Of a stretch of DNA of 64,000 nucleotides, positions 1 to 9,294 are shown one piece after another (position 1 is the first letter of the stretch; each line of letters begins with the position of its first letter). Location: contig CBDHDM010000039.1 in NCBI GenBank assembly GCA_965261315.1, positions 124,001 to 188,000 of the forward strand, given 5' to 3'. The notes beneath the pieces were generated by a model. The model did no database searches, had not been told where the DNA came from, and was given only the letters and a program-made list of their open reading frames with translations. The position numbers and the translations under genes were made by a program. The stretch comes from Endozoicomonas sp965261315 (lineage in GTDB: Bacteria; Pseudomonadota; Gammaproteobacteria; Pseudomonadales; Endozoicomonadaceae).

Positions 1-272
1 GGAATTTCCCGGTCAAACCTGGCGAATGTGTCGTTTATCGTCTGGAGGCTACCAATAAAGGCAGTGAGCCGGTGTTGAATGTGGAGATATCGGACCGTTC
101 ACCGGATTACACCCTGTTTCATAGAGCCGATTTTGGGGGGGATGAGGTGTTGCCCCGAAGCTCATCAGGAGGGGCGATTGAAGTGTCGGGCCAAATGATT
201 CAGGCGACATGGAAACGGCCAATTGCGCCGGGTGAATCGGTATCGTTGCGATTTGGGGTGCAGGTGCAATGA
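1..272 (+). CDS. C-terminal end of a DUF11-type repeat protein (5' truncated by window)
   Basis: The frame is open from the first bases of the window (first full codon at base 3) to a TGA at 270-272, so this is the 3' end of a gene that starts upstream. The peptide has the pattern of a DUF11 / conserved-repeat domain: a PGECVVYRLEATNKG stretch, a DRSPDYT segment, then a hydrophobic strand ending in SLRFGVQV. Such domains are beta-sandwich modules of secreted or surface proteins. The stop overlaps the next start (ATGA at 269-272), so the two genes are probably co-transcribed and translationally coupled. The exact function is unknown. Confidence 0.7.
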   Translation, partial: NFPVKPGECVVYRLEATNKGSEPVLNVEISDRSPDYTLFHRADFGGDEVLPRSSSGGAIEVSGQMIQATWKRPIAPGESVSLRFGVQVQ

Positions 273-3200
273 GTGGTTTATTTATTGCCGAGATTGTAAA
301 AATAAGCGAGCGGATCCGCAGTATTTTCTATATGCCTAAATGGCTTCTCCTTACCCTTTTGAGTTTGGCAAACCTCTTGCCTGCGGAAGTGGTGCAGGCA
401 GAAGACATGATCATCAACGGCATGGGCACAGGGATGTATCAAGACGTTGCCCAACGGGTAGTCTCTATCTTGCGAGGTACAGGAATTGCCAGAGATGCCA
501 CCTTTGGTAAGGAGAAGCTGGACAGTTATCGAGAAGGGATGATGATGGCTCGAAACTATCCACAGGTCGCGAAATTTTCGAAAGGGAAATCCTCCATCGG
601 TATTGATCATGGAATCATTATTAGCACAGGTCGTTATAAAACATTACGTGAGCCGGGTAGTAATTATCCCAAAGGTGATCAGCTGCAGAAAAAGAAGGCT
701 CCCAACTCCGACCTGCAAGAGTTATTTGCCCAACAGGGACAGACTGTTGGTAGGAACCAAACCTACGATCTTACGATACTTGACTTTCAGTTGAGTCCAA
801 TAGGCGGGGAAGATGGTGATATCACTGATGTGAGTTTCGATATGGTGTTTGGCTCCAATGAGTTTGGAGCCAGGGAGACCATTAGCTCCGATGTGTTTGC
901 CATTTTGGTTAAGCCAGAAGGTCAGTCCGGTGACTTCTCCAGTAGTAGAGTTAATATTGTTGATGTGGCTGGTAAGCCCATGTCGGCATACAGTATCGGT
1001 GGAGGATATATCCCCAACACCGCGAATGTTGTCCCCCGACTGGCAGGATGGAGTCCGGTGCGTACGGTGAGTTTTCCTGTGGTAAGCGGTAAATCGTACA
1101 TGGTGAGGATGATCATCGGGGAGGCTAAGGATGGCTACTACGACAGTGCTGCTTTTATCAGCCCAATGCGAAATGCCCGAATGATTGCTGGCTCGTTGTT
1201 TATACACAAGGGGGCAGCACCGTCTGGTAATGGTGACAGAGAGACTCTCGCTGGTATAACTATGACTATGGAGACCTTAAATCTTGCTGGTAGTGTGACA
1301 GCGTCGGAAACAACGGTCACTGATGCAAATGGTCATTACTCTTTTTGGGGTGAGCTTCGCAAATATATTCGAATCAAAGCAGAGCTGCCGAAGGAGCCAT
1401 CGGGAGCAATCCCTGATCAGACCTGGAGCAGTAGGGGGGGGCGATGTATCGACCCCAGCGGCAAGGCCTGGCAGGATAGGTTAGATAGCGGTTATTGTTT
1501 TGGTGGCAACCCACGGTCGGGGGGACCGAGGCACATGTTTACTGTGCCCGGGAACGGTAATACCAGAACGGATCTGGATATGGGCTTCAGCTACGATGTG
1601 GTGACCAATCTGAATGACCGTGGTCAGGGAAGCCTGCGTCAGTTTATTTTTAATGCCAACGCCAATAAGGGGTCGGGCAGCATGCGCTTTGTGCCAACGG
1701 TGGACAGAGCGAGTGATGACCCCGGTACGCCAAACTCTCACTGGTTGATAGGGCTTGAAACACCATTACCAAAGCTGCTGCGCCCCGGCATGGTGATTGA
1801 TGGCGATGCATACCAGCACCAAAACCCAACTTTGATCAGGGGCAATCTCGGTGGCACAGTCGGGAACGATCTGTTGGTTGGCGCGGATCAGCTTAAACCG
1901 GAACGGCCATGGGAATTACCCTATCTGGAATTACGAGAGCTGCCGAAAGGCAGTTATACCTCCACACCCAACGATGCCGTATTGAGCATGACCCAACCAA
2001 ATCAGCGGGTGTTGGGGCTTGCGTTTTCTACCATGAAAATAGACGCCGAGGCTGCTGTGGAGGTGACGCAAACTTGTACATCCTGCCGTGTCAGTGGCGT
2101 GGCGGTGGCGCATACCGGTCGCCTGTCAGAGCAACGCTTTACCCGGGGTATTGATATTGGCAGAACCAAAGGGGTTCAGATTACCGATAATTACCTGAGT
2201 GAAATTCAGGGTGAAAGTATTCGCATGAAAGGCACCGGAGCCATTCAGCATAACCTGCTCAGATATAATATGGATGATTTTCCGGAGGACAAAACCCTGG
2301 AGGCAGCCTACGCGATTGATTTGAGCGGTAATGATGCCAGGCGTGGTCTGAACATTACTCAAAACTATATCGATGGCGCACGGGGAGGTTTGATTGGTGG
2401 CGCCGGTTTGCTGGGGGTTCCTTATCTGGAGATCAGTGACAACACGTTTACCAATGGCAACCAGTTACACAGGGGTGCGGAAAGCTTTGACACTGCGGGT
2501 GCCATTTACCTGCAAGCAAATAGCTACAGCAAAAACGTGATTAACATTAAGCGCAATATGTTTCTGGGTAATGCTGGTTCAGCGGTGTTCCTGGTGAACC
2601 GTGGAGAGCAAGGGGGCAATAGCGAAAAGGTGAAGATTACCGAAAACCGGTTCTTCCAGAACCTGCCAACCCCTATTAACCTGGTGCCGGATAAGGAGCT
2701 GAACCCCTCGGACGGCAAGTACAATTCGAACGTTGCCAACCGGGGCATCGATGCCCCCGTTATCGACAAAATAAGCAAGAAGATGGATGGTTCTACCGTC
2801 GTCGAAGGTTTTGCCATGCCGGGGGTGACACTGGAGTTTTACCGGGACGGGGGGCACGACTATACCTTTGCCTATCGTCGAAAGGAGGGTTCTGTGGATG
2901 ATGAAGCCACCGGATCAGCTTCCTATAAAGATGTGGTCAGTGGCCAGACTGTAGAACAGAACCGCTTCAAATTTACCATCCCGCCCCGTGAAGCCACGGC
3001 CACTGCGGGTGGAGCTTTGGCTGCAATTGCCATCGATGATGACGGCAATACCTCCGAGTTCAGTCCGTCGCTGCAACAGGCCGTGTCCGGGCAGATTGAT
3101 GTCCGGATATGGCAGGACATGAATGAAAATGGTGCTCAGGATTTGCCTCTTGAAAATCCTTTTGCTGATATCGTGGTGACCCTGCTTCGAAAAGACAGTG

Positions 3201-3808
3201 TTTCCGGCCAGCTTCTTCCGATGGCAGCGTTGAAAACCGATACTAAGGGTAAACTGGTATTCCCGGAGCTATTTGCCGGAGACTATCAAGTGGAGGTGTA
3301 CTTTAACCAACCGGTTCTAAAAGACTGGCAGTTGGCGTCGTGGGGAGTAAACCCGGTTGAACTGACCATCGACGAGTCGCAGGAACAGCATGAGGTCAGG
3401 TTTGGTTTGATTACCGCAGAAAGTGCTTTCAACCTCTGGCCCAACCAGCAGATTCAGGCGACACCGGGGCAGAAATTACGATTCCAGCACACGATGGTCA
3501 GCGCTATAGACGGCAGTGTTCAAATCATTCCGCAATGGCTGGACGGTGATGGCAACCCACTTTACCTCGAATGGCCGGTGACACTGTCGACGACCACCTG
3601 TATCAAGCCGGGGGTGGTTGATGCAGCGCAAGCCGGTTTGTTGATTACCGGACCGGTGGCATTGATCGCCAGAACCCCGCTCTGTTTTGAGGCGATCTTT
3701 CAGATACCGGACGGGACACCGGAAGGTTTTGCCGCCAAACTCTCGCTTACCGGCACTCTGACACCGACGCAGGGAACGACGGCGAAGCCTGTTTGCGACA
3801 GCAATTGA
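269..3808 (+). CDS. Large secreted choice-of-anchor-L / parallel beta-helix protein, probably frameshifted near its 3' end
   Basis: 1179 aa. A signal-like hydrophobic segment follows Met22 (LLLTLLSLANLLPAEVVQA), so the true start may be the ATG at 332; the ATG at 269 is favoured only by its ATGA overlap with the preceding gene. Residues about 50-310 resemble the choice-of-anchor-L domain (FDMVFGSNEFGARE). Residues about 440-850 carry the repeated N-x-I-x-x-N pattern of a right-handed parallel beta-helix, and about 940-1030 look like an SdrD B-like module (IWQDMNENGAQD). The stop at 3806-3808 is probably created by an extra T near 3792-3794, because the DUF11 tail continues in the next frame. 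Likely an exported surface or adhesion protein. Family assignments are by eye. Confidence 0.75.
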   Translation: MSGLFIAEIVKISERIRSIFYMPKWLLLTLLSLANLLPAEVVQAEDMIINGMGTGMYQDVAQRVVSILRGTGIARDATFGKEKLDSYREGMMMARNYPQVAKFSKGKSSIGIDHGIIISTGRYKTLREPGSNYPKGDQLQKKKAPNSDLQELFAQQGQTVGRNQTYDLTILDFQLSPIGGEDGDITDVSFDMVFGSNEFGARETISSDVFAILVKPEGQSGDFSSSRVNIVDVAGKPMSAYSIGGGYIPNTANVVPRLAGWSPVRTVSFPVVSGKSYMVRMIIGEAKDGYYDSAAFISPMRNARMIAGSLFIHKGAAPSGNGDRETLAGITMTMETLNLAGSVTASETTVTDANGHYSFWGELRKYIRIKAELPKEPSGAIPDQTWSSRGGRCIDPSGKAWQDRLDSGYCFGGNPRSGGPRHMFTVPGNGNTRTDLDMGFSYDVVTNLNDRGQGSLRQFIFNANANKGSGSMRFVPTVDRASDDPGTPNSHWLIGLETPLPKLLRPGMVIDGDAYQHQNPTLIRGNLGGTVGNDLLVGADQLKPERPWELPYLELRELPKGSYTSTPNDAVLSMTQPNQRVLGLAFSTMKIDAEAAVEVTQTCTSCRVSGVAVAHTGRLSEQRFTRGIDIGRTKGVQITDNYLSEIQGESIRMKGTGAIQHNLLRYNMDDFPEDKTLEAAYAIDLSGNDARRGLNITQNYIDGARGGLIGGAGLLGVPYLEISDNTFTNGNQLHRGAESFDTAGAIYLQANSYSKNVINIKRNMFLGNAGSAVFLVNRGEQGGNSEKVKITENRFFQNLPTPINLVPDKELNPSDGKYNSNVANRGIDAPVIDKISKKMDGSTVVEGFAMPGVTLEFYRDGGHDYTFAYRRKEGSVDDEATGSASYKDVVSGQTVEQNRFKFTIPPREATATAGGALAAIAIDDDGNTSEFSPSLQQAVSGQIDVRIWQDMNENGAQDLPLENPFADIVVTLLRKDSVSGQLLPMAALKTDTKGKLVFPELFAGDYQVEVYFNQPVLKDWQLASWGVNPVELTIDESQEQHEVRFGLITAESAFNLWPNQQIQATPGQKLRFQHTMVSAIDGSVQIIPQWLDGDGNPLYLEWPVTLSTTTCIKPGVVDAAQAGLLITGPVALIARTPLCFEAIFQIPDGTPEGFAAKLSLTGTLTPTQGTTAKPVCDSN

Positions 3809-4196
3809 CTCGATTATTGTCAGTGCGGCTACCAGAGGTCGTCTGGCGTTGTATAAACAGGTGGAGAACATCACTCAGGGTGGCAAACCGTCAGCGGCGA
3901 ACAAGGCAAGCCCCGGCGATATATTGCGTTACACCCTGTTCTTTAGAAATATGGGTGCGGGTCCTATTAAATCGTTGTTTCTGAAAGACAGTACGCCGCC
4001 GTTCAGTTATCTGCATCAACCTGTTGTATGCCCCGGGAGTGACGCGTTACCGGAAGGTTTATCCGGGTGTGAGCTGAACACCTCGGGCGGCATGGGAAAT
4101 CATGCGGGTTATCATGGAGAGCTTATCTGGACATTAATAGGTGAACTCAGGCCCGGCGCCAGCGGACAGGTCAGTTTCGAGGTGGTTGTGGAGTGA
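3792..4196 (+). pseudogene. DUF11 tail of the preceding protein, out of frame
   Basis: This frame is open before the upstream stop (reading FATAIDSIIVSAATRGRL) and runs to a TGA at 4194-4196. The downstream part has the DUF11 pattern (PGDILRYTLFFRNMG ... GELRPGASGQVSFEV), like the gene fragment at the window start. A separate gene could only start at a TTG at 3849, with no good ribosome site. Removing one T from the TTT at 3792-3794 would fuse it to the 1179-aa protein. I therefore read it as the frameshifted C-terminus. A sequencing error in the homopolymer is the main alternative. Confidence 0.65.
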
Positions 4197-4737
4197 TGTT
4201 TTTTTAAACCCCATTCTTACTGGGAAGACACTGTCGTGAAACTCAGGTAATCCCATCATGCAGGTCGGCTCGCCTGCGAGCCGACACCCAGTCCCCAGAG
4301 GATTTTACGACAGTCTTCCGATGTAACGATAAGGAGAGAGTGCCTGCCTGAATGAAAACTCGATAACTCTGGGGTACAGGCACCATGAACGGTTTACGTT
4401 TTCCTGTTGATCGTATCCGGCTGAGTCTGAACCGGTCTGGTATAAGCGATGAGTCCAGCAATCAGGTTTACCGCAAAATTGAATGGCGAGCTGTGTCGAG
4501 AGTGCTCTATCTGCGAAATATTTTTCAACATGGCTTTATCAAAGGCCTTCAGTACTTTTGGCTTCATATTTTTCCGAACTTTCGTAACTAAATTCAGGCC
4601 TTTCTCTTTTTTGCATCGAACTCACGTTGAATATCGTTAATTTGGAGTTATACCAATTTTATTTTCAAAATAGGTCACGAATTCTGTGATTGCTTTTATA
4701 CTTCAAATAACCTGTTTTTCATCCCGTTACTGTCATA
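4197..4737. other. Intergenic stretch without a supported gene
   Basis: About 540 bases between the DUF11 tail and the IS630 relic. It holds the hairpin at 4264-4285 and short open frames with no recognisable family or ribosome site. It may be eroded mobile-element sequence, but I could not identify it. Confidence 0.5.
4264..4285. repeat. Perfect 9-bp inverted repeat, 4-base loop
   Basis: GTCGGCTCG and CGAGCCGAC flank a CCTG loop, 68 bases after the DUF11 stop. It could terminate transcription but has no T-run, so it may instead be a repeat unit. Confidence 0.5.
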
Positions 4738-5121
4738 CCTCAAACTCCCGATTTTCCTGAAAACTTTCACGATGAAGAATTTTCAACCGCAGCCCGTCAT
4801 GCGTCTGACAATAGAGAATGCATAAGATTACTTGGACTTTCCTTTCTTCAGAAAGGTTTCTCCGAAAGTCAGGTTGCTACGCTTCGGCCTGGCTTAATTC
4901 GACAGCAGCAATTTATATCGGCCTATTTGTTTGCAGCCGTTTGTCCTGAAAGAGATCTCGGCGTTGCGCTGGCATTACCACACGCAAACTTTGACAACCT
5001 GACTCTAATTCCTTTACCGCCTTATTCCCCTGAAATAAACAGCGCGAAAGACGATACCACCTTCCCCCTGCGGGAAATAATGAACAGCCATTGTCGTATT
5101 TTTACGGCCAGTTTCCTGTGA
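4738..5121 (+). pseudogene. Internally deleted IS630-family transposase relic
   Basis: One continuous frame carries three separated pieces of an IS630-type transposase. These are the N-terminal helix-turn-helix region (IRLLGLSFLQKGFSESQVA), a middle strand (ISAYLFAAVCPERDLGVAL), and the block before the catalytic Glu (DNLTLIPLPPYSPEINSA). The stretches normally between them, including most of the DDE core, are missing. No start codon is apparent and the C-terminus is degenerate, so it cannot encode an active enzyme. The fact that the deletions keep the frame is unusual. Confidence 0.75.
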
Positions 5122-5338
5122 CTCTTTTCGAAAGTCCTTAAGCAATTTCACGAGAGTGTTCGTATTAATTTTTTTTGGCTTTTCCATTTTGTCGTCTACC
5201 CGTGCGCTTTATTATCGATAGCAGTAGCTGATCGTTCGTACAGTTTCAGGTTAGATAGGTTGCACGCGGATGACAACCTCTGTGGGTCAATCCTGGGTCA
5301 ATTCTGCCTTGCAACGTAAAAAAACGCTCTGACAGCTA

Positions 5339-5367
5339 TTGACAGCATATGGAAGGATAATTATTAT
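5339..5367 (+). promoter_or_regulatory. Sigma-70 promoter for tRNA-Phe
   Basis: TTGACA at 5339-5344, a 17-base spacer and TATTAT at 5362-5367 give a near-consensus promoter. It lies about 45 bases upstream of the tRNA. Confidence 0.75.
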
Positions 5368-5412
5368 GAATTCAATAAGTTATGGGCAGATTCTGAAAGG
5401 TCCTGACAGGTT

Positions 5413-5488
5413 GCCTGGATAGCTCAGTTGGTAGAGCAGCGGATTGAAAATCCGCGTGTCGATGGTTCGATTCCGTCTCTAGGCACCA
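5413..5488 (+). tRNA. tRNA-Phe (GAA)
   Basis: 76 nt including an encoded CCA. The acceptor arm GCCTGGA pairs with TCTAGGC through one G-T pair. The anticodon arm is GCGGA, loop TTGAAAA, TCCGC, giving anticodon GAA. The T-arm has GGTTCGATTCC. It stands alone behind its own promoter and is followed by a terminator hairpin. Confidence 0.97.
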
Positions 5489-5511
5489 TATTACAGCCAT
5501 GAGCTGAAAAC

Positions 5512-5548
5512 AAAAAAAGCCTCAAGCATTCTGCATGAGGCTTTTTTT
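5512..5548. terminator. Bidirectional rho-independent terminator
   Basis: AGCCTCA and TGAGGCT form the stem, extended by A7 on one side and T7 on the other. It serves the tRNA on the + strand and the sensor kinase gene, which ends at 5614, on the - strand. Confidence 0.9.
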
Positions 5549-5613
5549 GTTGTGTGATTATCTGTTTTTTCAAACGAAAAAGCGTTTGTGTAAACAGGCT
5601 ATCGAACAAACGC

Positions 5614-7017
5614 TCACTGGTTCTTGGCTGGGTAAGTATTAAACTTCACGATCACCTCCAGCCCACCCAGCAGTCTTGAAGTGCCAAGTTCAATGCTCGC
5701 GCTGTGAAGCTCAATAATATGGGCAACAATCGATAACCCAAGACCAGCGCCCTCCACGCCGGAAGTATGTCTGTCGCTACCGGCACGGTAAAAGCGATCA
5801 AACACTCGTTGTCGCAGCTTTTCTGGAATTCCCGGGCCAGAGTCACTGATGCTCAGGGTCACCTGTTCACCGTGGCTGGTAATCATCAGTTTGATCGTAC
5901 CCTCTTCCGGTGTGTAGAGGATCGCGTTTCTGACAAGGTTGCTGATCATAATTGAAAGCCCTGAGGCATCACCCTGAATGACCGCTGGTTCATCACCTTC
6001 TAGCGTTATCGTCTGTCGTTTATCCAGAACCGGTTGAATATTATCGGCGATTACTTTCTGGCAAATTTTATACAGGTCAGATTCCTGAAAACTGGCAAAG
6101 TAAGCATCCGGTGTGGTTCTGGCCAGAACGAGCAGTTGTTCTACCAGATGAACCATGCGATGGTGCCCTTTCAGGGACAGTGCAATGGCTTCTTCTCTTT
6201 CATGCCCTTGCTTGCGTTGGGCATTTTGCAGATGCACCCCTAAACCGGCCAGTGGTGTCCGCAGTTCATGGGCTGCATAGCCGACAAATCGTCGCTCTCT
6301 ATTGAACGCATCGGAAAGTCTTTTAAGCAGCTGATTGATCGAGCTGATTAAGGGAACCAGCTCTTTCACCGGATTATTGATGGGAACCGGGTGAAGGTCA
6401 TTGGCCTCTCGACGTTTCAGTTCATTTGCTAAAACCGTAATAGGTTGCAGGCCTTTACTGACCAGCCAGCCGATCATTAGAAAAACAACAGGCAGTGTGA
6501 ACAGGAATGGGAGAATGCTTTTCAGGGCAATGATGCCACCCATTTCACCACGAATGTCTCCTCGTTGAGCGGTAATGATCCAGCTGTTTTTGCGGGTGAT
6601 GTGCAGGGTAAAAACCCGCCAGTCATGTCCATCGGTGGTGATGTTGCGAAAACCTTCAGTCAGAGGGAACTCCCAAAAATCTGGCGTATTTTCCGAATGA
6701 GCAAGCAGCTGCTTATTTTCTGTGAAGATTTTGAAGAACAGTTTTCCCTCATATTTGTGTCCGCTGATCCCTGCCGCTGCACCTTTCCAATCTTCAGGCT
6801 GAGTCTGGATCGGAACAGTAATGACTTTATTCTGTTTGAGGTCTCCCGCCAGCATTAGACTCAGTGCCCGGGCATATTGAACCAGCTGGGCATCCTGTAA
6901 CTCTTCTGCCTCCAGATAGCTTTCATGGTAACTCCAGGTCATCGTGACCAGCTGAGCCAGTGCCATCGTAGACAGAAGGCCCACAATCAGGAATCTGCGA
7001 ATCGAATTTTGCTTCAT
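5614..7017 (-). CDS. Two-component sensor histidine kinase, QseC/PmrB-like
   Basis: 467 aa inner-membrane kinase. There is an N-terminal transmembrane helix (about 8-28), a periplasmic sensor region, and a second helix (about 168-188). HAMP-like sequence precedes the HisKA box with phospho-acceptor His250 in AAHELRTP. The HATPase domain shows the N box (NLVRNAILYTPEEG) and G boxes (SDSGPGIP, GAGLGLSIV). Length and layout match the QseC class. It lies 30 bases after the response regulator gene, in the same operon. The signal sensed cannot be deduced from sequence. Confidence 0.93.
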   Translation of the reverse strand: MKQNSIRRFLIVGLLSTMALAQLVTMTWSYHESYLEAEELQDAQLVQYARALSLMLAGDLKQNKVITVPIQTQPEDWKGAAAGISGHKYEGKLFFKIFTENKQLLAHSENTPDFWEFPLTEGFRNITTDGHDWRVFTLHITRKNSWIITAQRGDIRGEMGGIIALKSILPFLFTLPVVFLMIGWLVSKGLQPITVLANELKRREANDLHPVPINNPVKELVPLISSINQLLKRLSDAFNRERRFVGYAAHELRTPLAGLGVHLQNAQRKQGHEREEAIALSLKGHHRMVHLVEQLLVLARTTPDAYFASFQESDLYKICQKVIADNIQPVLDKRQTITLEGDEPAVIQGDASGLSIMISNLVRNAILYTPEEGTIKLMITSHGEQVTLSISDSGPGIPEKLRQRVFDRFYRAGSDRHTSGVEGAGLGLSIVAHIIELHSASIELGTSRLLGGLEVIVKFNTYPAKNQ

Positions 7018-7047
7018 AGGACAGCCATGAGAGGAATAAACAACACG

Positions 7048-7719
7048 CTATTTCACAACCAGCCAGCCAACGCCGCGAATAGAGCGAATGAAGTCAGAGC
7101 CTGTTTTTTTACGAATGTTATGGATGTGTACATCCACCGAGTTGCTGGTGACTTCTTCATCCCATTCATACATCTGGTCTATAAGCTGTTCACGTGAGAA
7201 TACCCGACCAGGACTGTTCATCAATGTGCGTAGCAGGGCAAACTCACGCCTTGGCAGGGAATAAGTTTTATTGCCAACGGACACGGAGTAGCGTGTGGTA
7301 TCCAGGGACACAGAGCCAACCGTCATGATGTCAGAGGAGACGGGTTTCAGTCGGCGTTCAAGTACTCTCAAGCGTGCCTGCAGCTCTTCAACATCAAAGG
7401 GTTTGGTCAGGTAATCATCTGCACCACTGTCCAGTCCGAGCACTTTGTCGCCAATGGTATCTCTGGCGGTGAGTACCAGAACAGGCAGTGTGGCGGTGTC
7501 ACTCTGTTTCCCTTTGATCAGCTGAAGCAGATCGACACCATCCATATCGGGCAGTCCGAGATCAAGAATAACCAGGTCTGGTCGGGACTCCGGGTTACGA
7601 ATTATCTGTAAAGCCTGTCGTGCAAGCGTAGCCACAGTGACTGAACAGTTATCATCCGCAAGGGCACTCTGAATACCACGGGCCAGTAAGTCATCATCTT
7701 CAATCAGAAGAATGTTCAT
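7048..7719 (-). CDS. OmpR-family response regulator, QseB/PmrA-like
   Basis: 223 aa. The receiver domain has the acidic pocket IEDDD at residues 6-10, phospho-acceptor Asp53 in LVILDLGLPDMDG, and a conserved Lys in LTKPFDVEE. The C-terminal winged helix (about 125-223) carries PRREFALLRTLMNSPG and the SVDVHIHNIRKK recognition region. It is the cognate partner of the sensor kinase encoded just downstream and is expected to act as a DNA-binding transcription factor. Confidence 0.94.
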   Translation of the reverse strand: MNILLIEDDDLLARGIQSALADDNCSVTVATLARQALQIIRNPESRPDLVILDLGLPDMDGVDLLQLIKGKQSDTATLPVLVLTARDTIGDKVLGLDSGADDYLTKPFDVEELQARLRVLERRLKPVSSDIMTVGSVSLDTTRYSVSVGNKTYSLPRREFALLRTLMNSPGRVFSREQLIDQMYEWDEEVTSNSVDVHIHNIRKKTGSDFIRSIRGVGWLVVK

Positions 7720-7770
7720 CGCTAATGACCTTTACGGTTAAGAAATGTCGCTTGAGGCTTTGCTGTCATT

Positions 7771-8808
7771 TTATCCGTTCTGGGTTAACGGTACTTTCAG
7801 CTCATTCAATCGGGGCAGTGTTGTACTACCCATCTGAGCTGGCAAGAATTGATCCAGAATCTCTTTGGGACGAAAATTTCTGGCGTTACGCTCCTTCATT
7901 CGCTCAGCCAGCTTTCTGAATGGCTTAACCAGTCCGCGCCCCTGAAACAGATATTCAAGCCAGCCTTTCTGGCTCAGGCGCTGTCTGATATTGACGACAG
8001 ACGTCGTGTCTGGAAGTCTGGGTCTTGAAGGTGCCTGTTTAGCCCGGAACAGAATTTTCAGATTAGACGTTGTGTCTATCATAATGGCATCAAAATACTG
8101 ACTGGCAGCTGCCGTCAGTGTATCAATACTGAAATAGTAGAGGTGCGCTTTGAAATAAATATTATGGGGTGATGCATCCCGGGCCTCAATCCACGGCACT
8201 TCAATCAGAAGGTATCCTTCCTCGCTCAGTAATTGGTAGAGCCGCTGAAAAGCGCTCTGTGGTGAAGGCAGATGTTCCAGTACATGGAACAGCGTGATCA
8301 CATCATACTGTCCGGTGATACGATCCAGGTTGCCGGTGCTGATATTGCACTGATATTCGTTCCGGGCATATTCTGAATAGCCCTTGTTCGGCTCTACGCC
8401 TCTGGCGGTAAAACCGGTTCTGTCCGCAAGGTAGGTAAACTCACCCCCGCCAGCGCCCACATCCAGCATGCGACCACTTTTTACACCGGCACTTTTCAGA
8501 AAATTCAGACGTTGTAACGCCGTTTTCCCTGCTCGATAGACATGCTTGGCTTTTGGGGTATAAACACCTTTGTAATCCTGGCGGTATTCATGATGGTAAT
8601 ACCAGTTCAGTTCTTCCTCATCAGGAATGCTGGCCTGCTGGATAAATCCGCAGGTATTGCATAGGGAAACGTTCAGTGGTTCTGAGCTTTTTGCATCCTT
8701 ACTGGATATCAGTTCCAGAGCATCACTGTTGCATAGTTGACAAGACATAAGCCTGCTGAACCTGTAATTGAAGTTGTCATCAGAAATTGGAGTGATGGTT
8801 CTATTCAT
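7771..8808 (-). CDS. SAM-dependent methyltransferase with N-terminal Cys4 zinc-binding motif
   Basis: 345 aa. Cys23, Cys26, Cys50 and Cys53 (CQLC ... CNTC) form a probable zinc site. The class I methyltransferase fold follows, with motif I LDVGAGGGEF at about 115-124 and a VITLFHVLEHLPSP post-I segment. This arrangement is typical of methyltransferases acting on sugars or nucleotide-sugars in polysaccharide pathways, but the substrate here is unknown. It lies 51 bases upstream of the regulator gene in the same direction, so the three genes may be co-transcribed. Confidence 0.85.
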   Translation of the reverse strand: MNRTITPISDDNFNYRFSRLMSCQLCNSDALELISSKDAKSSEPLNVSLCNTCGFIQQASIPDEEELNWYYHHEYRQDYKGVYTPKAKHVYRAGKTALQRLNFLKSAGVKSGRMLDVGAGGGEFTYLADRTGFTARGVEPNKGYSEYARNEYQCNISTGNLDRITGQYDVITLFHVLEHLPSPQSAFQRLYQLLSEEGYLLIEVPWIEARDASPHNIYFKAHLYYFSIDTLTAAASQYFDAIMIDTTSNLKILFRAKQAPSRPRLPDTTSVVNIRQRLSQKGWLEYLFQGRGLVKPFRKLAERMKERNARNFRPKEILDQFLPAQMGSTTLPRLNELKVPLTQNG

Positions 8809-8916
8809 CAGTTTCAGCAGAGTAACTGAGAAAACTTAACGCAGAATTAAGACTTTCGGATGATGAAGGTTATTTGTGATTTTTCGCCGTGCGTCTTGTG
8901 GACTACATACTCACAA

Positions 8917-9294
8917 TTAAGGGCTTGCCTTGGATACTACGCTGCTGATAAGTGTTTCTTTCTGGGCGATATCATTTTCACTGGCTGGTGCTTTATGGAA
9001 GAAGTCCGGCCAGAAGCTGACAATGCGGCGAATGGTCTCTGGTCTTATCAACAGATCATGGGCCTTTTTTATAAAGGTTCCACCCAGAACGACTTCCATC
9101 CATTTTCCATCCAGACTGTAGCGCAGAAATACATAATGCGATCCTCCGGCCCAGAACCCATATTGGCTGATCTTTCTCATGTGGTCCGTTAGCCGTTCAA
9201 TGGGGACTCTCAATATAACCAGATCCCCACGGACCTGTATTGATGTTTCGCTATGGAAGATTGAGTTTGCACCATGCCCGCTGGCATTAATCAC
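8917..9294 (-). CDS. 3' part of a frameshifted D-amino-acid-oxidase-like FAD enzyme
   Basis: 125 aa from a GTG that overlaps the upstream stop (GTGA). The residues match the middle of DAO-family oxidases: VINASGHGAN (the usual V-N-x-T-G-x-G-A), an RGDLVILRVP strand, and VVLGGTF. In the frame before the GTG the peptide continues sensibly (FFTTHKNTL). I therefore read this as a continuation of the upstream reading frame broken by an indel near 9340, not an independent gene. The usual C-terminal FAD-binding motif is absent here and sits instead at the N-terminus of the upstream part. Confidence 0.65.
   Translation of the reverse strand: MINASGHGANSIFHSETSIQVRGDLVILRVPIERLTDHMRKISQYGFWAGGSHYVFLRYSLDGKWMEVVLGGTFIKKAHDLLIRPETIRRIVSFWPDFFHKAPASENDIAQKETLISSVVSKASP

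Noticed and set aside
4243..4461. A 72-codon frame on the - strand
   Set aside because: No ribosome site or family pattern; it includes a hairpin and looks like chance.
5413..5488. Integrated element at tRNA-Phe
   Set aside because: No integrase gene or repeated tRNA 3' end was found nearby; the IS630 relic upstream does not use tRNA sites.
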